Source: CAYMLL01 sp964390645
GTDB taxonomy: Bacteria; Planctomycetota; UBA8108
Direction of reading: 5' to 3'
Assembly: GCA_964390645.1 (NCBI GenBank)
Contig: CAYMLL010000004.1
Coordinates: 9,294 to 73,293 of the forward strand
Length of the DNA stretch: 64,000 bases
Numbering within the stretch: the first letter of the stretch is position 1; the number at the start of each line of letters is the position of its first letter. Positions 9,412-18,743 of the stretch are shown here, one piece after another. The notes below the pieces were generated by a model. The model was not told where the DNA came from, searched no databases, and saw only the letters and a program-made list of their open reading frames with translations. The position numbers were made by a program, and so were the translations under genes.

Positions 9412-10839
9412 CTGATCTCGCGGATCTTCGGGCCCTTGACGCTGACGGTCCTCGCCGCCCCGCTCACCGCGTGCCGAAGCGTCGAAGCGACCCGCGGTCT
9501 TCCGCCACTCCTCGAGATCTACGCGACACCGGCGCTCGAGACCACCGACGGACGCGGGGAGGTCCACCTGCGTCCACTCGGAAGCTACGAGGATCTCGGC
9601 ACCGAGGAAGACGGAACGGACGCGTGGCGCGTCTTCGTCCTCAAGCCCCTGGGGCAGTTCCGGTCCTCACGTCGTCGCGGACTGGCGCGGATCCTGCCGC
9701 TCTGGCAGTACCGCCGCACACGCACGGTGGACGGAGGCGACGACATCGACTGGATGCTCTTCCCTCTGCTCTTCGGCGGCGACGATCCTGACAAGGGCGC
9801 CTACTTCGCCGTCTTCCCGGTCGGCGGTCGACTGAAGGGACTTCTCGGCCACGAGCGCATGGACTTCGCGCTCTTCCCGCTCTGGGTTCGACTCCAGCAG
9901 CAAGAGCGCGTCTCGACCAGCTTCCTCTGGCCGGTCTTCAACGTCACCTCCGGAGGCGGCTGGTCGGGCTGGCGCACCTTTCCGTTCTACGGGGAGTACG
10001 AGTGGCTACGCGACGACGGCTCACCCCGCGCGCGCCGTCATACGATCCTCTGGCCGTTCTGGATCGTCTCGGACACCTGGTACGAGGGCAAGAAGACGCA
10101 CGTTTTCTTCTCGATGCCGTTCTACGGAGTTCGCGAGAACGAGCGCTCGGTGACGCGTACCTACGCCTGGCCGCTCTACGTCGAGTATCATGACAAGCTG
10201 CGTGACGAGAGTTTCGTCGGCGGCTACTTCCTCCCCTACCGATTCGGCGAACGCCAGGGAAGACGCTACTTCGACCCCTGGCCGTTCTTCGGCATCAAGG
10301 AGGTGGAGGAGACCACGCTCGAGGAAACCGAGTACCACCGATTCCGGGAGTTCGCGATCTGGCCGATCCAGCGCTACGAGTGGTCACGAGATATCCGCGA
10401 GGAGACCGAGAGGCTCTGGATTCTGCCATTCTACTGGAACCATCACACCATCGACCTCATCGACGACACCAGCCAGCGAAAGTGGAAGCTCTGGCCGCTC
10501 GTCGGCTACGAACGCGACAACGACGACCTGCTGATCGAGACCTTCTCCCCGTTGTGGATGCACCGCCGCGACTGGAGCCGCACCTGGGGACGGCTCTTCG
10601 CCTGGTTCCGGTTTCGTGAGAACCCACGCTACACTGGCTGGGAGCTGTTCTGGGGCACCTTGTACTGGGGCGCCGGCACTGCGGAGCCACGCGAGCAGGG
10701 GGCCGCGGAACTCCCTGCTGTCCCGGCCGATGAGAACCCCACGGACGGGTTCCTCTTCAGCATTCTCGGCGGACTCTTTGAGTATGGCGAACGCGAGGAT
10801 AAACTGACGCTCAGAGTCCTCTGGATTCGGTGGTGGTAG
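9412..10839 (+). CDS. Predicted lipoprotein built of aromatic WPxF/Y repeats
   Basis: About 475 residues. The start is uncertain: TTG 9436 has no ribosome site, whereas GGAGGG at 9396-9401 points to a non-ATG start at ATC 9406 or CTG 9412. That start gives a proper lipoprotein signal (ISRIFGPLTLTVLAAPLTAC) with lipobox LTAC. The mature part repeats a roughly 25-40 residue unit about a dozen times, each with an aromatic strand such as FALFPLWVR, FLWPVFNV, ILWPFWIV, FFSMPFYGV, YAWPLYVEY, FDPWPFFGI and LWILPFYW. The pattern suggests beta-strands of a propeller or an amphipathic barrel. No family was recognised. It ends 25 bp before the MlaE-type permease, so a role in envelope lipid handling is plausible from context only. 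Confidence 0.75.
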   Translation: MISRIFGPLTLTVLAAPLTACRSVEATRGLPPLLEIYATPALETTDGRGEVHLRPLGSYEDLGTEEDGTDAWRVFVLKPLGQFRSSRRRGLARILPLWQYRRTRTVDGGDDIDWMLFPLLFGGDDPDKGAYFAVFPVGGRLKGLLGHERMDFALFPLWVRLQQQERVSTSFLWPVFNVTSGGGWSGWRTFPFYGEYEWLRDDGSPRARRHTILWPFWIVSDTWYEGKKTHVFFSMPFYGVRENERSVTRTYAWPLYVEYHDKLRDESFVGGYFLPYRFGERQGRRYFDPWPFFGIKEVEETTLEETEYHRFREFAIWPIQRYEWSRDIREETERLWILPFYWNHHTIDLIDDTSQRKWKLWPLVGYERDNDDLLIETFSPLWMHRRDWSRTWGRLFAWFRFRENPRYTGWELFWGTLYWGAGTAEPREQGAAELPAVPADENPTDGFLFSILGGLFEYGEREDKLTLRVLWIRWW

Positions 10840-10864
10840 AGCGAACACAGATGCAGCTGGGACG

Positions 10865-11653
10865 ATGATCGGCGCGATCTCGAGGCTCGGAGGACTCGTC
10901 GTCGAAGCCGCCGTCAGCACCGGGTATAGCCTGGGCCTGCTGGTTCACACGACGCTACAGCTTCCCCGGGGCCTGACGCGACAGACCTTCCGGTCGTTCC
11001 TCACACAGCTCTGGCTCTGCGGCGTCCAGTCCATCCCCGTGACGTTTGTAGTCGCGATCTGCACCGGCGCGATCGTCGCGATGAACACGGGCCTCGCCCT
11101 CGAGGACTTCGGCCAGGAGCGGCTCATCGGTCGTGTGATCGCGATCTCGATGGCTCGCGAGATGGGTCCCTTCATGACCGCTCTGACACTGGCTGCCAGC
11201 GTCGGATCCGCCATGGCCGCCGAGATAGGCACCATGAAGGTGTCGGAGGAGATCGACGCCCTCGAGGTAATGGGCATCGACCCGGCGCGCTTTCTCGTCC
11301 TGCCCCGTCTCGTCGCGATGACCGTGGTAACGCCCATCCTGACGGTCTACGTCGTCCTCGTGGGAACGCTCGGAGGCGCATTGATCGGCGCTTCGCGCTT
11401 CGACGTCACGTTCGACGGGTTCGTGTCCGATGTCGAGACCTTTCTCGACCTCAAGGACATCTACACCGGGCTCCTGAAGTCTCTCGTATTCGGTGTGGTC
11501 ATCGCGGTCGTCGGCTGCTCCCAGGGGCTTCGCGCCCGCGGCGGTGCCATCGGTGTCGGCCTCGCGACCCGCCGTAGCGTCGTGATATCGTTCCTCCTGA
11601 TCATCATCTTCGGCTACTTCATCACCTTCCTCGCCTTCGAGCTGAAGTGGTAG
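10865..11653 (+). CDS. mlaE: MlaE-family ABC transporter permease
   Basis: A 262-residue membrane protein of the MlaE/YrbE/TGD1 family, the permease of Mla/Mce-type lipid transporters in the inner membrane. Visible family features are an N-terminal amphipathic region, about five hydrophobic segments, and the signature SEEIDALEVMGIDPARFLVLPRL, which is the EA/EExDAL...MGxxP loop that contacts the ATPase. Length matches the usual 250-265. The gene is followed after three bases by the ATPase and then by an MCE protein, the standard Mla order E-F-D adapted to this phylum. In characterised systems the complex moves phospholipids between inner and outer membrane. Direction and substrate cannot be read from sequence. 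Confidence 0.92.
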   Translation: MIGAISRLGGLVVEAAVSTGYSLGLLVHTTLQLPRGLTRQTFRSFLTQLWLCGVQSIPVTFVVAICTGAIVAMNTGLALEDFGQERLIGRVIAISMAREMGPFMTALTLAASVGSAMAAEIGTMKVSEEIDALEVMGIDPARFLVLPRLVAMTVVTPILTVYVVLVGTLGGALIGASRFDVTFDGFVSDVETFLDLKDIYTGLLKSLVFGVVIAVVGCSQGLRARGGAIGVGLATRRSVVISFLLIIIFGYFITFLAFELKW

Positions 11654-11656
11654 GTC

Positions 11657-12484
11657 ATGACACAGACACCCCCCCAGCAGGATCCGGACAGAGGCTCCAG
11701 CGGCGCGCCCTCCGCAGGACAGCCTTCTCCCGTGGTCGAGCTGGTCGGGGTCGAAAAGGCCTTCGACACGCAGATGATTCTCCGCGGCGTCGACCTTTCC
11801 GTGCGCGCGAAGGAGACGATGGTGATCATCGGCCGAAGCGGCACCGGAAAGAGTGTCACGCTCCGGCACATGGTCGGCCTGGAGCGTCCGGACCGTGGTC
11901 GCGTCAGCGTCTTCGGAGAGGACGTCGCCGGAATCCACAGGCCGAAGCGCGAGAGCTTTCTGAGACGCATCGGCTTTCTTTTCCAGTCCGGAGCGCTGCT
12001 CAACTGGATGACGATCGCGGAGAATGTCGCGCTTCCCGTTCGTGTGCACGCCAAGGCGACCCCCGAGGAGGAGATCGAGACACTCGTCATCGCGCAGCTG
12101 CGCCGAGTCGGGCTGGAGTCTGCAAGGAACAAGCTGCCAGGGGAGATCTCCGGAGGCATGAAGAAGCGCGCCGCTCTCGCACGCGCAACGATCCTCGACC
12201 CGGAGCTCGTTCTCTACGACGAGCCGACGTCGGGACTCGACCCGGTCATCGCGAGCTCGATCAACGATCTGATCGTCAAGACGGGCTCGACGATGGGAAC
12301 GACGCAGGTCGTCGTCACCCACGACATGGAGAGCGCTTACCATATCGCGGACAGCATCGCGATGCTGTACGAAGGAAGGGTCGTGGCGCTCGGCACGCCG
12401 GAGGAGATCCGGCATTCAGAGAACGAAGTTGTTCAGCAGTTCATTCACGGGAAGACGGACGGTCCACTGATCATCGACGCTTGA
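11657..12484 (+). CDS. mlaF: MlaF-family ABC transporter ATP-binding protein
   Basis: A 275-residue cytoplasmic ATPase. Walker A is GRSGTGKS (59-66), Q-loop FLFQSGAL (108-115), signature ISGGM (164-168), Walker B ELVLYDEP (183-190), D-loop SGLD, and the switch His lies in VVVTHD (about 222). ISGGMKKR and FQSGALL...MTIAENV are typical of the MlaF subclass. The first 25 residues are a Pro/Gln/Ser-rich extension. The start codon lies three bases after the permease stop, which implies translational coupling. It powers the MlaE permease together with the MCE protein encoded downstream. Confidence 0.93.
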   Translation: MTQTPPQQDPDRGSSGAPSAGQPSPVVELVGVEKAFDTQMILRGVDLSVRAKETMVIIGRSGTGKSVTLRHMVGLERPDRGRVSVFGEDVAGIHRPKRESFLRRIGFLFQSGALLNWMTIAENVALPVRVHAKATPEEEIETLVIAQLRRVGLESARNKLPGEISGGMKKRAALARATILDPELVLYDEPTSGLDPVIASSINDLIVKTGSTMGTTQVVVTHDMESAYHIADSIAMLYEGRVVALGTPEEIRHSENEVVQQFIHGKTDGPLIIDA

Positions 12485-12664
12485 CAGCCTATGAGAGAGC
12501 CCCTCGGATACGAGAGCAGTTCATCTCAGCCGAGGTCGAGACGCCAGAGCGAAGGTCGTGAGGTGTCTTGTAGAGTTCTGACGAGAAGGAGATCGGCCAA
12601 CATGGCCACCTTCGCGCCGGCTTGACTCTCTCGAAGGACTGGTAGGTCACAAGGAGCTCCAGAG

Positions 12665-13789
12665 ATGACAAAGAAGCACTTCTTTCGCGATTTCGTGGTC
12701 GGACTGCTGTTTCTCGGCGGCATCGCCGTGATCGCTTACGCGACCCTCTGGCTCGAACGCGTACCGTGGAAGCAAGCGCATGCTCTCACAGTTCGGTTTC
12801 CGGAGGTCGACAACCTCAAGCTCGGCGAACCCGTCCTGATCCACGGTGTACGGATCGGCCAGGTAGAGACCATCGAGTACACCGATGATCCGAGCGGCGC
12901 CGGAAACCACGTCATCGTACGGCTCACTCTCGACCTCGACCTCAGCGCCAATCTGAACCGCGAGACACGGTTCTCGGTCCGAAGCGCGGGTCCGCTCGGT
13001 GGACGCGTTCTCGAAATCGATCCTGGACCGAGCACGGAAACGAAGACACCGACGGAACCGGGCTACGTTTTCACCGGCGAAGCTCAGGGCGATATCTTCA
13101 AGCAGGTCGGAAAGCTCGCCGACATGCTCTCCGAGGTTGTCGGCGAGAACCGTGACCGCCTCAAGGACACGATCGAAGACGTCCGTACCATCGTCGAACG
13201 TGTCGAGAAAGGCGAGGGACTCCTCGGCGAGATGGTCGCCAACAAGCAGCTGGCCGAGGACGGCAGGCAGATCGTCACCGACGCGAGAACCTTCATCACC
13301 GACCTGAGCACGAATGACGGCCTCCTCTCGGCGCTGTTGAGCAACACCAAGATGCGTGACCACTTCCAGAAGCTGGCGGAGGACCTCTCGAACGCCGTCT
13401 CCCCCGAAAACAGCGAGACCGGCGCCGTCTCGGCGCTGCTCTACGACAAGAACATCAGCGACGACTTGCGCGCCATTATCGATAGCGGCAAGCAGTTCAC
13501 GAGCGACGTCGCGTCGGGTGACGGCCTCGTCGGGAAGCTCCTGAGGGATGCCGAGTTCGCCAAGGCGGCCGAGACCGTGATCGTAGACGCGAGCCAGGCG
13601 ATGACGAACGCCCGCTCGGTGGCCGAGCGGATCAACCGCGGCGAAGGTCTGCTCGGCGAGTTCATCAACGACGAGGAAGTCTTCGGAGAGATCAAACGCA
13701 TCGTCGTCATCGCCCGCGAGTCGCTCGAGGATCTGCGGGAGCAGGCGCCGATCAGCACCTTCGCCAACGTGCTCTTCACGGCTTTCTGA
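12665..13789 (+). CDS. mlaD: MCE-family (MlaD-like) lipid-transport protein with long helical tail
   Basis: A 374-residue protein anchored by one N-terminal membrane helix (about residues 10-30). The MCE domain spans about 35-125 (ALTVRFPEVDNLKLGEPVLIHGVRIGQV...RETRFSVRSAGPLGGRVLEI), the beta-barrel that forms the hydrophobic channel ring in MlaD. From residue 140 onward the protein is a long helical region with recurring (V/K)GEGLLGEM / SGDGLVGKLL / RGEGLLGEFI segments, as in PqiB/YebT-like or mycobacterial Mce tails that extend across the periplasm. It is 180 bp downstream of mlaF and probably co-transcribed. The longer tail is why it might bridge to the outer membrane without a separate MlaC (inference). 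Confidence 0.9.
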   Translation: MTKKHFFRDFVVGLLFLGGIAVIAYATLWLERVPWKQAHALTVRFPEVDNLKLGEPVLIHGVRIGQVETIEYTDDPSGAGNHVIVRLTLDLDLSANLNRETRFSVRSAGPLGGRVLEIDPGPSTETKTPTEPGYVFTGEAQGDIFKQVGKLADMLSEVVGENRDRLKDTIEDVRTIVERVEKGEGLLGEMVANKQLAEDGRQIVTDARTFITDLSTNDGLLSALLSNTKMRDHFQKLAEDLSNAVSPENSETGAVSALLYDKNISDDLRAIIDSGKQFTSDVASGDGLVGKLLRDAEFAKAAETVIVDASQAMTNARSVAERINRGEGLLGEFINDEEVFGEIKRIVVIARESLEDLREQAPISTFANVLFTAF

Positions 13790-14218
13790 ACTCGCGCGAA
13801 CGCGGACGCTCCGCTGACCTCGAAAGCTCCGGTTCCACGAACCGCAGCAAGCCGGTACTCCACCCGGTATCCCGCCGCGTCCCGTCGTCTCGACAGGCCG
13901 TCGAGAAGGTCGTTTCGGCCGAGTGCCGGTGGTTTCGTCTCGATCGACCGGCCGGGGAGTGCCCGTGAGTTTCTGCACACCTGCCTGCTGCGGGAGGGTC
14001 TCGATGACTCCCGGCAGACCCTTCGGAGAGCAGGTCGTTGGTCTGGAGGCTGTTTCAAGACCCCATCCGGGCCTCGGCCGGCTACGGCGACACGGATGTT
14101 CCGCCGGGCCTCCTCGACGATCGACTCCGCAAGTTCTACTCCGCAAGTTCGACCCCGCAGGGTCGACTCGTCGGCCTGCCTCGCCTCGGGCCGCCGGAGC
14201 GGGTCCTGAAGCAGCCTC
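13790..14218. other. Convergent intergenic region, 429 bp
   Basis: This lies between the convergent MCE gene and aldehyde dehydrogenase gene. No gene is supported. It contains a short direct repeat, ACTCCGCAAGTT and its near copy around 14125-14150, and a small palindrome around CGACCCCGCAGGGTCG at 14150-14166. No convincing terminator was found. Confidence 0.4.
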
Positions 14219-15820
14219 TCAGAGGAAATACCTGAGCAATCCCGGCCCCATCCTGGTGACCGACAGGTGCTTCGCCAGGTAGCCGAGCCTCGGCGCAAGA
14301 CGCAGCAAGCACGCCATGCGGACACGCACTGACGGGTCGCGAAGAAAGGTGACGAGATCCTCGAGCACGGCACCGAACCTCGGTGTGTAGGGATACCACC
14401 AGATCTCGGGCTTGCCTGAAAGCTCTTCGTCCACGTACTGCGCCTCGACCGTCTCGAGGAGCCCTTGCACGCCATGGGTGCGTCCGAATCCCGAGTCCTT
14501 GCAGCCACCCCAGACGCTGTTCGACTCCCCGTAGGTCGTCAGGTGAGTGTTCAACGTGACGACACCGCATTCGAGCTTCGGCGCCAGGACCCGGACCCGA
14601 CCCGGATCGCGAGTCCAGATCGACGCGGTCAGCCCGAAAGCGCTCTCATTCGCTCGTCGCACGGCCTCCTCGGTGTCGCGAAAGGTCTCCACCGTGACGA
14701 CGGGTCCGAAGGTCTCCTCCCGGGCGATCCGACTGGCGGACGGGGGATCGAGGACGATCGTGGGCTCGTGAAAGAGCGCACCGAGATCCTCGCGCCGCCG
14801 GCCGCCAACGGCGACGGTCGCGCCGCGGCTCACCGCATCATCGACATGCTCGACGACCTTCACCAGCTGCGACTCACTGGTGAGGGGACCGAGGTCGACA
14901 TCGTCCGAGAGCGGGTCGCCGACTCGAAGCGCGCTCACCTCGGCAACGAGACGATCGATGAAGGCCTCGCGTACGGCGTGGTCGACGTAAACTCTCTCGA
15001 CGGACGCGCAGGTCTGCCCTGCGTTCACCATCGAGCTCCACGCGATGCCACGCGCCGTGCGTTCGAGATCCGCGTCGGCGCATACAATCGCCGGGTCCTT
15101 GCCGCCGAGCTCGAGCAAGACCTTCTTCGGCCCACCCGCCGCGATCTCCATGACGCGACGCCCTCCCGCGACCCCGCCCGTGAAGACGACCGCGCGCACT
15201 CGCGGATCGGCAACGAGAGCCTCGCCCACGTCCGCACCTCCGTGAACGATCTGCACGAGGCTCTCGTCGAATCCAGCCTCACGACACAGGTCAACGATCG
15301 CATCGCCGATGAGCGGCGTCAGCGGCGAGGGCTTGAAGACGACCCCCCCACCCCCACAGAGGATCGTCGCGATCTGCGCCATGGGAATCGAGAAGGGGTA
15401 GTTCCACGGGGCGATCACGGCCCAGACCCCGTAGGGACGCATGTGAATGCGTGCCCGCCGAGCGGCGAGAAAAGGCTGGAAGTGGGGCGCGCGGCGGGGC
15501 CGGAGAGCTCGTGGCCCGCGGTGAATGAGAAACGACAACGCGTCGAGGACCGGAAAGACCTCTGCCACCATCGCCTCGAGCACCGGCTTGCCTTGCTCGC
15601 GCGCGATCGCTTCCGCAAGAGAGCGGTGCCTCCGGAGGACCGCACTGCGAAGGCGTCGCAGGAGAACCACACGAGTGGCGACCGGCACGTCGCGCCAGCG
15701 TGCACGAAAGGCCTCATCCGCACGCGCAGCGCGCTCGGCGACAAGACTCGCGTCGGCAACAGGGACCTCGCCGAGCGTCGCCCCGTCCACCGGGCTCGTG
15801 CTACGAATCGAGTCATACAT
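14219..15820 (-). CDS. NAD(P)-dependent aldehyde dehydrogenase
   Basis: A 533-residue member of the ALDH superfamily that oxidises aldehydes to carboxylates with NAD(P)+ in the cytoplasm. Key residues are present: PWNYP with Asn140 for the oxyanion, the cofactor-binding KPSPLTP segment (164-170), VVFTGGVAGG (211-220), general base Glu237 in LELGGKDP, catalytic Cys271 in GQTCASVERVYV, and EETFGPVV. The C-terminal extension of about 60 residues (KPEIWWYPYTPRF...) is typical of the subgroup that often uses long-chain or aromatic aldehydes, so specificity is open. It starts ten bases after the stop of the dehydrogenase/cytochrome fusion gene, suggesting one transcript with that gene and the upstream transporter, in which aldehyde products could be handled further. 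Confidence 0.93.
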   Translation of the reverse strand: MYDSIRSTSPVDGATLGEVPVADASLVAERAARADEAFRARWRDVPVATRVVLLRRLRSAVLRRHRSLAEAIAREQGKPVLEAMVAEVFPVLDALSFLIHRGPRALRPRRAPHFQPFLAARRARIHMRPYGVWAVIAPWNYPFSIPMAQIATILCGGGGVVFKPSPLTPLIGDAIVDLCREAGFDESLVQIVHGGADVGEALVADPRVRAVVFTGGVAGGRRVMEIAAGGPKKVLLELGGKDPAIVCADADLERTARGIAWSSMVNAGQTCASVERVYVDHAVREAFIDRLVAEVSALRVGDPLSDDVDLGPLTSESQLVKVVEHVDDAVSRGATVAVGGRRREDLGALFHEPTIVLDPPSASRIAREETFGPVVTVETFRDTEEAVRRANESAFGLTASIWTRDPGRVRVLAPKLECGVVTLNTHLTTYGESNSVWGGCKDSGFGRTHGVQGLLETVEAQYVDEELSGKPEIWWYPYTPRFGAVLEDLVTFLRDPSVRVRMACLLRLAPRLGYLAKHLSVTRMGPGLLRYFL

Positions 15821-15830
15821 ACCGTCGAGT

Positions 15831-18743
15831 CTACTTGCAGGCGGCCAGAAAGGCGATCAGATCCGCAACGTCCTGCGGGCTCGAATCCTGCAAGAGCAGC
15901 TCCGACATCGCCGACGTGGCCTCGGGGGTCAGCCGCAGGATCTCCGCGACGGGTACGCGAACGTCCGCTCCGTCGGCGCTCGTGACCACGACGTGCTCAG
16001 CAGTTCGCGAGGCGACGATGCCGACGTGCACCTCCCCCCTCGTCGTGACGATCGTGTGCTGCACGAAGGCCGGCTCGACGCTCCTGGAGGGCTCGAGGAT
16101 GCTCTCGAGCAGCGCCCGACGATCTCTCTGCGCACCGATCCCGCTGAGATCCGGGCCGAATTGGCCCCCCTCCATGCGGACGCGGTGACAGCGTTTGCAT
16201 CCCGCGCGGGCTCCACGCCCGAAGATGACCTCGCCACGCGCCTCGTCACCGTCCAGAGCGAGAATCGTCGCCGGGTCGACGATAGCGCCGAGCCTCTCAC
16301 GCCGCTGCTCCCGCGGAAGGAAGCGGCGAAACAGCTCGTGAACGCGCGGCTCCGGACGGGTCGCCACCGCGGCGAGGACATCCTCGCGCACGGAGCGGTC
16401 GAGCCGTCCGTCGTCGAGCAGCCGGACGAGGCGCAAGCTGCCTCGCGGCGAGTCCAGCAGCGACGCCAGAGCGCGTCGACGGATCCCCGTCTCGACCTCC
16501 GCCACGTCCCGAAGGACCGACTCCGAGCGCAGAGCTCGAGCTCGATCGACGTCGACGGCAAGGCTCTCGCCCGTCGCTTCCGGAGCTCGCAGCGTCTCCA
16601 CCCACTCCCACAGCAGCCTCAGCCCGTCGTGATCGACCCTCCGGGATCCCACCGGCGGCATGCGGGATGCACCCTGCGCCGCCATGCGGTAGACGAGCGT
16701 CGATCGGCCCGCATCCCCGGGAGCGACGACACGCGCCGATGTCATCTCGAAGGACCCGAGCTTCGGAGCGACGTCGACCATTCTCGTGCGCCCCAGAGAA
16801 TGCTCGTAGCTCAGGTCGATCGTGGCGGCGCCGCCCCCTCCGCCGCGATGGCACGGGGAGCAGTTGACGTGGAGATAGGACCGCGCCCGAGCCTGGAGGC
16901 TGGCGCTCGTGTCGCGGGACGAGACGAGCGCGGGCCTCCTCTTGCCGAGCTGCCGGTCACCCTCCTCGAGGAGTCCATGATCGCGAAGTCTCTCGAGCTC
17001 ATCGCGATCCGCGTGCAGTGGTGTGGTGCGCCCCGCGAGCTGACGTGCCTCGAAACCGAGCACCGCGCTCGCCTTGAAGTTGTGACAGAGCCGACACGTT
17101 GCCCGGCTGGCGAAGATCCAGCGTCGCGTGCTGGTTTCTCCCGGAGTGCGGCCATCGACGATGGTGATCTCGCTCTCCTTGCCTCCCGGCGGCACCAGAT
17201 GGGCATCGCTTCCATCGCTGCTCCACTCGTACGTGTACGACCTCCACTCTCCGCCCTGGCGATGCAGGAGCCTCGTCTCGACGCGCCGCTCTCTCAGAGA
17301 GAGGGTCTTCGCGAAGACCGTACCGTCCGGGAACTCGAAGCCGGACGAGCCGCCGGGCAGCGAACGGTCCCCCGGCAACGCGATCCACCGCCGCGCTGTC
17401 GCGCCGTCATCCCATCGCTCGGCATGAATCGAGTAGGGCAGGACACCCGGCGCGGGCTGCTGTCTCGCCGTATCCACGAAGAGGCCGGTCTCGCCAAGCC
17501 GTCGTGGGAACGCGACGCCGGCTTCCGCCTCCACCTCGCGAGCAAGGCGATAGACGCCACCCTCCTGGTACGACAGGAAGAGCATCTCCCCGGCTGCGTC
17601 CTCCCCGAAAGCGACGATCTTGACGGTACAACGCGCCAGCTCGCGATGGCGCGTCACTCGTTCGCCATCGTGACGCAGCCCCCAGAAGATGCCAGTCTCG
17701 TAGTCCGCGTAGACGTACTCTCCGACGAGCTCCGGCAGCCGCAATCCGCGGTAGACGCGGCCGCCGGTAACAGAACGAGCCTCCGTGTGCGGATGTTCCG
17801 CGGTCGGCGGCAGGATAGGCGTCGGTCCACGCTTCTGGTCCGGTCGGATCGGCTGTCGGCCCTCCATGATGCTCCAGCCGTAGTTGCCGCCGCGCACGAC
17901 GCGAAAGACCATCTCCCAGAGCTCCCAGCCGACGTCACCGACCCAGAGGTCGCCACTGAAAGGATCGAAGCTGATCTTCCACGGATTGCGCAGACCGTAG
18001 GCCCAGATCTCCGGACGGACCCCGGCCTGCCCGACGAAGGGGTTGTCCGACGGTACACGGTAGCGCGGCCCGTTGACGGAACGCACGTCGATCCGCAGGA
18101 TCGACGAGAGGAGATTCCCGACGTCCTGACCGGCTGTCAGTCCGTCCGGCGGGGAGGGTGCGGTCGCGTCTCCCGTCGAGATGTAGAGGTAGCCATCCGG
18201 ACCGAACTGAAGACAGCCCCCGTTGTGCCCGCCACTGAGCCAGGTGATCAGGACCTCCTCGCTCGCCTCGTCGATGCTCAGACGTTTCCCGGACCTGCAA
18301 CGAAAGCGGCTGACTCGCGTGCCATCGGGCTCGTTTCCGGGTAGCACGTAGCAGAGGTAGACGAGGAAATTGCGCTCGAATCCGGGATCGAAGGCCAGCC
18401 CGTAGATGCTCCCCGCCTTCGGATCGCGTGCGCGAAGGTCGAGCGCGACGTGGAGATCAGCGGCGTCGTGGGCGTTCGCGAAGGTGACGACGCGCGCGTT
18501 CTGCTCGACGACGAGGATCCGTCCCGACCCGGGCACGTGTGTGACGACGACGGGGCTCTTCAGCTCGAGTGCCGGCATCACACGCTCGATGCGATACGGA
18601 GGCGGCGGCTCCGGCCTGCCACGCAAGCGAGAGGAGGCCCACCCGACTCGCCGCGCGCCGGACGCATCATCGGCGCTCACGCCCGGCGATGACACGAGCA
18701 TGGCGATCAGCGCCGGCACGAGCCGTCCTATCCGCCGAGCCAC
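15831..18743 (-). CDS. Exported glucose/sorbosone-dehydrogenase-like protein fused to cytochrome c domains
   Basis: A 970-residue periplasmic protein. GTG 18743 is preferred because it supplies a complete signal peptide (RRIGRLVPALIAML...GVSADD); ATG 18701 would remove most of it. Residues about 45-400 are a GSDH-type propeller (SIYGLAFDPGFERNF, GGHNGGCLQFGPDGYLYISTGD, EIWAYGLRNPWKISFD). Residues about 440-740 resemble the SO_2930 diheme family with CxxCH motifs CRLCH (about 550) and CSPCH (about 627). The last 140 residues are the Planctomycete/Verrucomicrobium haem-binding domain with CKRCH (about 848). It probably oxidises a sugar or polyol and passes electrons along its own c-haems. The start overlaps the upstream transporter gene by 16 bp. 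Confidence 0.88.
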   Translation of the reverse strand: MARRIGRLVPALIAMLVSSPGVSADDASGARRVGWASSRLRGRPEPPPPYRIERVMPALELKSPVVVTHVPGSGRILVVEQNARVVTFANAHDAADLHVALDLRARDPKAGSIYGLAFDPGFERNFLVYLCYVLPGNEPDGTRVSRFRCRSGKRLSIDEASEEVLITWLSGGHNGGCLQFGPDGYLYISTGDATAPSPPDGLTAGQDVGNLLSSILRIDVRSVNGPRYRVPSDNPFVGQAGVRPEIWAYGLRNPWKISFDPFSGDLWVGDVGWELWEMVFRVVRGGNYGWSIMEGRQPIRPDQKRGPTPILPPTAEHPHTEARSVTGGRVYRGLRLPELVGEYVYADYETGIFWGLRHDGERVTRHRELARCTVKIVAFGEDAAGEMLFLSYQEGGVYRLAREVEAEAGVAFPRRLGETGLFVDTARQQPAPGVLPYSIHAERWDDGATARRWIALPGDRSLPGGSSGFEFPDGTVFAKTLSLRERRVETRLLHRQGGEWRSYTYEWSSDGSDAHLVPPGGKESEITIVDGRTPGETSTRRWIFASRATCRLCHNFKASAVLGFEARQLAGRTTPLHADRDELERLRDHGLLEEGDRQLGKRRPALVSSRDTSASLQARARSYLHVNCSPCHRGGGGGAATIDLSYEHSLGRTRMVDVAPKLGSFEMTSARVVAPGDAGRSTLVYRMAAQGASRMPPVGSRRVDHDGLRLLWEWVETLRAPEATGESLAVDVDRARALRSESVLRDVAEVETGIRRRALASLLDSPRGSLRLVRLLDDGRLDRSVREDVLAAVATRPEPRVHELFRRFLPREQRRERLGAIVDPATILALDGDEARGEVIFGRGARAGCKRCHRVRMEGGQFGPDLSGIGAQRDRRALLESILEPSRSVEPAFVQHTIVTTRGEVHVGIVASRTAEHVVVTSADGADVRVPVAEILRLTPEATSAMSELLLQDSSPQDVADLIAFLAACK

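Noticed and set aside
15525..18344. Plus-strand open frame of 939 codons opposite the sugar-dehydrogenase/cytochrome gene
   Set aside because: Its composition is Arg/Ala/Ser-rich and no domain or ribosome site is evident. The minus strand has clear GSDH and CxxCH motifs. This is an antisense shadow of high-GC DNA.
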